From: Prorocentrum cordatum
Lineage: Eukaryota > Sar > Dinophyceae > Prorocentrales > Prorocentraceae
DNA: 64,000 nucleotides
Direction of reading: 5' to 3'
Assembly: GCA_963575745.1 (NCBI GenBank)
Contig: CAUYUJ010015759.1
Span: 115,497 to 179,496, forward strand
Shown here: piece after piece, positions 56,741 to 64,000 of the stretch
Layout: each line of letters opens with the position of its first letter
How positions within the stretch are numbered: the first letter of the stretch is position 1
Made by a program: the position numbers and the translations under genes
The notes under the pieces: generated by a model
Told to the model about the DNA's origin: nothing
What the model saw: only the letters and a program-made list of their open reading frames with translations
The model's database searches: none

Positions 56741-57835
56741 CCTCCCTCCTCTTTCGACGCTGTTGCTCGCTTTTGTTGGGGCAGCCCCACCTCCTCTCCC
56801 TCTCTTCCCCTCTCCCTCCCCCGCTCCTTGCCTCGGGCGGGTCTGCGAGCGCCTAAGAGGGGGTCTGGGTGGCTCACACCCCTCCGCCGCGCGTCCGTCT
56901 CCTCCGCCTTCCGGTTCATGCCTGCTCACCCCTCTCCCGCTCCCCTCCCCTTCCCCCTCCGCGCTGCTGCTTCTTCGGGGTGCGCCCTGTCGCCCGCACC
57001 CGGGTGGAGTGGCGCCCTACACTTCGGGTGCTGAGAAAACCTCCTGGATAGGCATGCCCCTTCGTTGTTTTCTGTGGAGAGGACACACGGCCGCGACACG
57101 CCCAGCCCCAGTGGACACGCACCTCAAAATTAGGTGCGTGTCATGGCTGCGGATTCAGCGGGATGATGAGGAGGAGGAGTAGGAGAAAGAGGAGGAGGAG
57201 GAGGAGGAAGAGGAGGAGGAGGAGCTGCAGCCAATCCCCCCCTACCCCTCCTCCTGCCCCTCCTCCTCCGCCTCCTCGAGCCTTGCCCAGCTCTTGCTGC
57301 AGCTGCAACCCCCCGCCGACCCCACCGCCGAGAACGCCGCCGCCGAAGGGGCCGGCCTGAAGCGGCTCAGCACCCGCACCTGGCGGCCGCGGGGCGAGAG
57401 GAGCCGCGCGGGCGGGAAAGGCCGACCACGCAGAAGGACCATTGACGATGTGGCTTTTTGATGCCAGCGTGTTTACAAGGTTTCGGCACCGACGGCCCAC
57501 TTATCGGGCCCTTGGGGGGAGAGGGCAGCGAGCACCTACCCACCGGGAAGGGATCGGGGCCTCTGGGGCCGCGCATGGGAAACAAGAGCGAAAAAACGTC
57601 GGATGCCCGAGTGTGCACATGCGCACGGCCGTGGCTGGGCACATCCTGAGCCTGGGAGCGGCGCCACACTGTGCCCTCCTGAGCCTGGCCGAGGAGGCGC
57701 GCGCACCGATCCTGTGCCGCAGGCGGCCTGGGCGGGCGCACGGCTCTCGACGTCCGACCGCGTGGTCTCGTGTGTGCCCTGCCCCTGGCTCTGGCGGCGA
57801 GACGACGGGGCCAGGTCCGGGCCTCACGGCACGAT
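56741..57835. other. GC-rich sequence, no gene recognised
   Basis: Contains a GGA run (57168-57222). No exon or RNA signature found on either strand. Confidence 0.35.
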
Positions 57836-57839
57836 GACG

Positions 57840-57861
57840 CAGCTCCTCCTCCTCCTCCTCC

Positions 57862-57894
<33 letters not shown>

Positions 57895-58000
57895 TCCTCC
57901 TCGTCCTCCTCCTCTCTTCCTCCTCTCTTCCTCCTCGTCCTCCTCGTCCTCCGCCTCCTCCTCGTCCTCCGCCTCGTCCTCCGCCTCCTCCGCCTCCTGA
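57840..58000. repeat. (TCC)n array
   Basis: TCC run with CGTCCTCC interruptions. Confidence 0.95.
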
Positions 58001-58554
58001 GTGCGGAGGCGCAGAGGAGCAGTGGACGGACGGGCCCCCGCAGACTCCACGGCGACGTCGGGATGGAACGGATCGTGCTGCAGGCTGCGCCGCGTTGCTG
58101 ATGCGTCGGCGGTGCTGCGCGATCCTCCGACCCCAGCTGTTCCAGACCTATTTTGGGGGCGGCCTGGATGTCAGATTCCGTCGGCGTTCTCGCGAAAGAC
58201 AATCCAATCGGCTGCGGTATGGCTCACCGCGGTACGCAAACGTTGACGCATCAGAGCGCCGTCGAGAAGTCACGGCGGATGCAGCGGGACTACTTCGGCC
58301 GCTGGGGGGGTCCGTCTTCGGGACCCAGGACCATCGACAAATCCGCCGATCCGGCGCGTGAGTTTGAAAGAGCCTTAGATGTAGTCTCAGCTTCAGGTCC
58401 TGAGCTTCTGCTCTGCTGGGGGATGGGTGCCGGGGTGGCTCTGCCGGGGTAGGGGGGGGGGGGGGACGCGCTGTGCTGCGTTTTCCGGGGGGGGGGTCGG
58501 GCCGTGGGAAACACAGCAGAGTACCATCCCGGATGCCAGAGAGCCCGAGATTGC

Positions 58555-59250
58555 TGCAAGATATTTCGAAGACGGCCCAATATGTACCCAAGACGGCCCG
58601 AGATGGCGTCATGACGGCCCAAGAGGCCTTCAAGAGGCCTCTAAGACGGCCGAAGACGTCTCCAAGAGTTCCCCAGAGGCCCGAAGAACACCCAAAAGGT
58701 CACCCAAGAGGCCCCAAGAGCACTCCAAGGCTCATGAGGCCAAAATCGTATGTTTTCCGATAGTTTTTGACGGATTTTGACATGCTCGCCTTTGCGGGTT
58801 TCCGACGCTCCAAGACGGCACAAGAGGCCCCCAAGATCGCACCAAGACGGCCAAGGAGGCTCCCAAGAGCGCCCCAAAACTGCCCAAGGAGCCCCAAGAC
58901 TACTCAAGAGGGCCCCAAGACGGCCCAAGAGGGCTCCAGGACTACTTCGGAGGCACCCAAGGCGCTCCGAGAGGGCCCCAAGACGGCCCCAACAGAAGCC
59001 CCAGAGAGGGAACCCGACCCAACACTTCGAATCTTCCGGCGCAAGAGGCTCCAAAAAAAGCCCACGAGGCCTCTCAGAGGCCCCCTCAGGAGGCCGCAGG
59101 GGGACCCCAATAGGCGCCAAGATGCCCAACAGGCCCTGCAATTGTCCCGAAAAGGCCTCCGAACTGCGTCCAACAGGCCTCCGAGAAGCTTCCCAGGACA
59201 CCCCGACACACATACAAGAGGCATCAAACCCACAACCCAAGCACGATGTC
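58555..59250 (+). repeat. CCAAGANGGC decamer-type repeat, copy 3
   Basis: AAGACGGCCCAAGAGGCC-type iterations with the shared insert AAATCGTATGTTTTCCGATA and GACATGCTCGCC near 58742-58795. Confidence 0.8.
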
Positions 59251-59304
59251 GGGTTGGGCGGAAAGCCACTAGGATAATAAACAAATCTTGTGCGTGTAAC
59301 CAGA

Positions 59305-60060
<756 letters not shown>

Positions 60061-61640
60061 ATCGCATCGGCAGCTCCCCCGGATCGGCGGCACTGGCCGG
60101 AGGCCACTACTATCATCCACGACGAGAAGCCTGTCAACAGGGTGGGGCCGGGAGCTCAGGGGATACCCTTTTCCGTCGGCGGTCAGGTGGGGCAATGCGC
60201 TCCAGCGTGGCAGCGATGTAGGGGCACTACAAAGCGAGTTTGCCGGCATGCAGGAGGAGGGAAGCTCAGGGGATACACGTCGTGAACACAAACAACGTGG
60301 GAGGTCTGTGAAGCGAGGGTGGCGGCCTTCGCACAGAGTGGGCGCCTGTGGCGGGGCGCAGGGAATCGTGAGGCTTGCTCTGAAGGCCGCCCCCTTCAGG
60401 CTGCTCCATGCTGTGCGTCGCGGGGGGGTACAGTGAGAGCCCATGCCAATATACACCCTGCTTGCCTCCAGGGTGCCCTGGGTTTGCCTGGGTTTCTATG
60501 GCTTTGCGATGGAAGGCGCGACGCTCCCACGCTCCCACACCAAGAATCAGTGGACGTCCTGGGGTCTGAGGGTTTGGCTTCTTGTGGAAGGTTTCTTGTG
60601 GTTGGGCCCCTACTGTAAGTAGGAGTGGGCCGTCCTCCCCGAGCGTGCGGTGGTCGGACCCCATGGGGGACGATCTCGGCACGCGTGCGGTGGGGGATGG
60701 CCGAATGATGCATTGGGCGGGGCGGCGTGGGGGAGACCGTATTCAACAAAGTGAAACATCCGTGCGAGTCGAGGTTTTCGAAGCAGATGAGGGGGGGGGC
60801 AGATCTTGAAGAACAAAATCCGTGGGGAAAGGGCACTTTCCAGTGGCACGACAACGGCTGGAACCGAAGACCCGCCGTGCGCGGCATCGACTGCGGCAAT
60901 GCGGAGCAACGCAGGCAAAGCGCAGCTAACAACATTGACACACAGAGCAATGTAAGAGAACGCCCAGCCATGGCGAGCGTTTCAAAGCTAAGTTAGAACG
61001 AGACACGGCCACCATGGACCATGCAAGGCACATCAGACCACCACAATCGAGCGCATCGCATGCCGATACAAATGACAGCCAGTGAAAACGCGCTGGTTAA
61101 AGTGAAGAGCACCAAAGCAACCACTAATGCAGGCATACCCGAGCCAATCAAGCACCGGCACGAAGGCGACGATACGCATTGGAAAGCTGGGCGTACGACG
61201 CCTGCGGGCGCAAGAAAAGACGACTCTAAGCGAAGAGCAACCTCAGATCGCAAAAAACGGTTAGCCATACATGCACAGAAGACCGGAAGCACCTTGCCCC
61301 AGAGGAAGGCTGAGAACGGCAGACACGCGCGAGCGAGCGAGCACTTGGTCCATTCTGGAGGCCGCCCAAATGGGGCCCGAGCAGATGGGGTCGGAGGACT
61401 GTGCTGCATCGCATCGGCGACGGCGAGACGGAGAAGGAGGAGCTCCAGATCGCGCCGCGTCGCCGATGCATCGGCGATGCGGCGCGATCCTGCGACCCTG
61501 TCTGCTCGAAGCCCCCTTGGGCGGCCTTGGCCTCCCCTTGCCTCTCGCTCCCCGGGCAGGAAGCAAACGGCCCCCGAGGGGAAGCGGGCTCTGGCCACGG
61601 GGCCCCTCCCCCCAAGGCCATATTCTCGTCCTTGGTCCCT
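60061..61640. other. Mixed sequence with a dispersed repeat; no gene
   Basis: Apart from 60428-60620 (plus-strand partner of 12478-12668) I see no feature. 61390-61500 and 58070-58135 share GATGCATCGGCG...GCGCGATCC-type segments. Confidence 0.4.
60428..60620 (+). repeat. Dispersed repeat, inverted partner of 12478-12668
   Basis: GTACAGTG, CCATGCCAATATACACCCTG, CTCCAGGGTGCCCTGGGTTT, CTTGTGGAAGGTTTCTTGTGG and CCCCTACTGTA in the same order as the minus strand of 12478-12668. Confidence 0.75.
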
Positions 61641-61850
61641 GGTGGACGAGGAGGGACGGGAGGAGGACGAGGAGGACGAGGAGGAGGAGGAGGAGAAGGA
61701 GGAAAGGAGGAGGAGGAGGAGGAGGAGGAGGAGGAGGAGGAGGAGGAGGAGGAGGAGGAGGAGGAGGAGGAGGAGGAGGAGGAGGAGGAGGAGGAGGAGG
61801 AGGAGGAGGAGGAGGAGGAGGAGGAGGAGGAGGAGGAGAAGGAGAAGAGA
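61641..61850. repeat. (GGA)n array
   Basis: GGA run of about 140 uninterrupted bases with GAC interruptions on the left. Confidence 0.97.
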
Positions 61851-62196
61851 GCCCCGGGGCTCGTGGGAAAGGCCCTGGGGAGCCCGAAAACGGCGGAAAA
61901 ACCGCAGGACCCGCTTCCCCCCCCATGGCGGCCTCCCCCTCTCTCTGCTCGCCCTGGGGCCCTCTCTTCCCCTCTCTCCACCTTCCCCCGCGGTCGGTGC
62001 CTCTCCCTGGTTGCCGCCACAGAGGGGCGTTCCTCCGCTCTCTCCTCCCCCTTGCTTCTCAACCTCTCGCCTCCATCCATATGCATCCTGGTGGCTGGTA
62101 CCTCGTCCTGGTTGCCTCCATGGGAGGGTCTCCCCTCCTCTCTTCGGTCCCCTCCGCCCCGCGGGGAGACGAGGGACGTCGGCCGGGCCGGCCCGC

Positions 62197-62250
62197 CTCG
62201 TCCTCGAAACCCTCGAGGCCGCCCATGTCATTCAGCACCTTCACTGCCAC
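62197..62250 (-). CDS. Kinase exon: beta-3 Lys and helix C (VAVK...GFEDE)
   Basis: This 54-nt, phase-0 exon encodes VAVKVLNDMGGLEGFEDE. VAVK carries the ATP-anchoring lysine of kinase subdomain II, and GFEDE is the helix-C region with the glutamate that pairs with it. The acceptor reads CAGAG|GTG and the donor GAG|GCGGGC, a GC donor as is common in dinoflagellates. In the next exon toward the C-terminus (51991-51941) the first complete codon is the His of HPNVV, entered in phase 2, so about 23 nt of coding sequence, normally a piece like VRVLxxxR, is missing between them. No glycine-rich-loop exon was found between here and the window end. Confidence 0.85.
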
Positions 62251-62319
62251 CTCTGCGGGCCGACGCCGACCGCCGCCGCACCCGCCCTGGGGCGCCCCGA
62301 GCCGCGTGGCCGCACGGCG

Positions 62320-62480
62320 GGGCGGGGACCGACCGACCGACGCCGACGACCGACGCCGACCGACCGCCGCGACCAGGACGATCGACCGACGAAAACGACG
62401 ACGACGACGACGACCAACCGACGTTCTGACCACCGCACCGAACAACTGGCCGACCGCACCGACCGACCGACCGACCGAAA
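62320..62480. repeat. GACC/GACGCC short repeat
   Basis: GACCGACCGACGCCGACGAC-type iterations and a GAC run (62394-62414), between the VAVK exon and U6. Confidence 0.85.
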
Positions 62481-62557
62481 CGAGCACGCGCGCGGCGGCA
62501 CGCGCGGCCCACCCGGCGATCCCAACGCACCGCCCCTCACAAGAGACGGGCCGCCTC

Positions 62558-62657
62558 TCCCGAGCTTCTCGATGTGTGCGCGTCATCCTTGCGCAAGGGC
62601 CATGCTAATCTTCTCTGTCTCGTTCCATGTTTAGCGCATGATCCCCGAAGGGGATCC
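62558..62657 (-). ncRNA. U6: U6 spliceosomal snRNA (gene or close copy)
   Basis: On the minus strand the sequence contains ACAGAGAAGATTAGCATGG followed by CCCTTGCGCAAGGATGAC, the ACAGAGA box, AGC triad and internal stem-loop of U6. It is preceded by a perfect 5' stem-loop, ATCCCC-TTCG-GGGGAT, in the place of the U6 5' hairpin, then a GGAACGA segment as in other U6 RNAs. U6 base-pairs with the 5' splice site and U2 in the spliceosome core. The 3' end (GAGAAGCTCGG) lacks the usual terminal T run, so the 3' limit is approximate and a non-functional copy cannot be excluded. It lies about 310 bases upstream of the VAVK kinase exon on the same strand. Confidence 0.85.
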
Positions 62658-63694
62658 GGCTGCTCCCGGGGCCACTGTATGACACGAGGCCAGGACGAGG
62701 ATACACTTGGGTGAGGATACGAGAATCTCTGATATGCGGCGGCTTTGGAGGATATACACCGGGAGTCGCGGCCCTCTCAGATCTCATAGCGTTCCCAGGA
62801 CGCTCTGAGGGCGTTCCCGAACGCGGAGCGCTCTGGAACGGATTGATCCTCGTCCTTGTGCCCACCGAGCTGGGTGGGGCACGGCAACGAGGCCGGGCTG
62901 GGCCAGGCCAGGCAGGACCGGAGGCGGCAAGCAGGCGGGAGGCGAGGGACGCCACGAGGGGCAGAAGCTTGAGTGGCAGGAGGCAGCGCACGGCAAGGCA
63001 CCCCAGGCAGATCACGATCAAGCTGCACTGGTCAAAACTTAGCCAGGACGCTCGCGATTATCTTCGCGCCCTCGCGCTACCGCCCTGGAGAAGGGCGCCT
63101 CTTCCACCGAAGCCGCAACGCGCAACGCGCGATTATCCTCGCGCCCCGGGAGGTGCCCTAGACTTAGCTGGGCCGAGCACAAGCTAAGGCTCAGGAGGAA
63201 GCCTCCGCTGGGGCCGACCGCTGACGCTGCCCCAGAGGCGCAGAACTGGTAGGGCAGAAAGCCGGCATCGGCACCAGGAGGTGCAGACCCCAACGCCTCG
63301 GGGTCTTGGTCCCGCGCGCCGACTTCCGCGGCCCCGACACGTGCCTTCACGCTGCAGCGCGTCCTTTCTCACCCCTCCGGCGCGCGGGGTTCGCGGCGGG
63401 CGGCCTCGGGCATGCGAGGCCCTGCCCCCAACGCCGTCGGCGCGGGCCTGTCGGCGGCAGCGCCGCACGCCGTGCCCCGCCGGCGTGCGGACACACCCGC
63501 ACGCCGAGCTCGGGGACTCGGTGCCCGACTCGCGGCCCCAGCAGCGGGGAGGTGGAGGGGGGCAGGGAGCGAGCTCGCCCGAGAGGCCCGACAGCCCTGC
63601 CAGACGACGGGGAGGTCCGCCAGGAGCCCAGGGGGCCCCGAGGGGGGGGGCCCGGGCTCCGGGGCTGCCCTGGAGCACTGCACCCCTCCGAGTC
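62658..63694. other. Sequence upstream of U6, no feature recognised
   Basis: GC-rich; no upstream kinase exon (glycine-rich loop) and no U6-type promoter element found by eye. Confidence 0.35.
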
Positions 63695-63840
63695 GGGCCT
63701 GTCCCCCACAGGCGGATTTTGGTGGAAAAAATAAAAGTACTAGAGAAAAGGATGCACCCAAATAGTCAAAAAATAGTCCCCTGACTAGTTTTGACTATTT
63801 TTGCATACTCCTCCTGTAGAGGGACAGGCCCGACTTCACC
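63695..63840 (+). repeat. Dispersed repeat (possible LINE 3' tail), copy 2
   Basis: CAGGCGGATTTTGG, AAAAAATAA, CCCCTGACTA and CTGTAGAGGGACAGGCCCGA match 10861-11010 in order and spacing. Confidence 0.5.
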
Positions 63841-64000
63841 CGGGAGCCTTCCAGCGAGGCCCCAGCGCCCCCGGGGCAGACTGCGGCCTTCCCTGGAGCA
63901 CTGCCGCCTGACTCGCGGCCACGAAACCCTCCTCGGGAGCCTTCCTGGGGACCCAGGGACACGCAAATAAGTACGCACACATATCCCAGGAGTCCCCATG

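Noticed and set aside
57080-57135. Possible helix-C exon starting GAG|GTGCGTGTC (VRVHWGWA) on the minus strand
   Set aside because: No donor gives the required 23-nt length or phase, and the residues do not match helix C.
61021-62634. 537-codon plus-strand and 412-codon minus-strand frames
   Set aside because: They cross the GGA array as poly-Arg, poly-Glu, poly-Gly or poly-Leu; only the short VAVK exon on the minus strand is supported.

Overview
The window looks like a piece of dinoflagellate nuclear genome, most like the large, repeat-rich Prorocentrum type (genus is inference). The evidence is: an exact dinoflagellate spliced-leader (dinoSL) sequence inside a retroelement; three LINE-type retroelements with dinoflagellate-style domain orders; GC-AG introns whose exons begin with G; long trinucleotide arrays (TCC, CAT, GGA) and many minisatellites; and no compact protein-coding genes.

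The main content is a single giant minus-strand gene for an RLK/Pelle-type (TKL-like) protein kinase. Seven micro-exons of 24-84 nt lie in the correct order and strand over 62 kb: beta-3 VAVK (62.2 kb), HPNVVTLLGW (52.0 kb), hinge YLVYELL (40.4 kb), helix E (21.1 kb), catalytic loop HRDIKP (12.7 kb), NILLD (11.8 kb) and DFG (0.1 kb). Flanking splice signals and codon phases agree at every junction except the one between the first two exons, where a short exon is missing or uses a non-consensus site (a weak candidate lies at 53.5 kb). The N-lobe start and the C-lobe lie outside the window.

The introns hold everything else. Intron DFG-NILLD (11.6 kb) holds a decayed plus-strand LINE (element C, about 2.7-10.85 kb). 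Intron HRD-helix E (8.3 kb) is minisatellites and a 160-bp satellite. Intron helix E-hinge (19.2 kb) holds a palindromic minisatellite, an 80-bp minisatellite and minus-strand LINE A (about 27.2-38.6 kb; RNase H, endonuclease, RT, zinc finger, methyltransferase-like). LINE A is itself split by a 2.9-kb repeat-filled insertion. Intron hinge-HPN (11.5 kb) holds minus-strand LINE B (about 42-47.36 kb), which carries a double dinoSL at its 5' end. The 10.2-kb gap between the first two exons holds dispersed composite repeats and CAT/GGA arrays. A U6 snRNA-like gene or copy lies just upstream of the VAVK exon on the same strand. All three LINEs carry stops and frameshifts and look inactive.

Most long open frames here are translations of simple repeats (poly-Ser, Pro, His, Asp, Leu, Arg) and are not annotated as genes.
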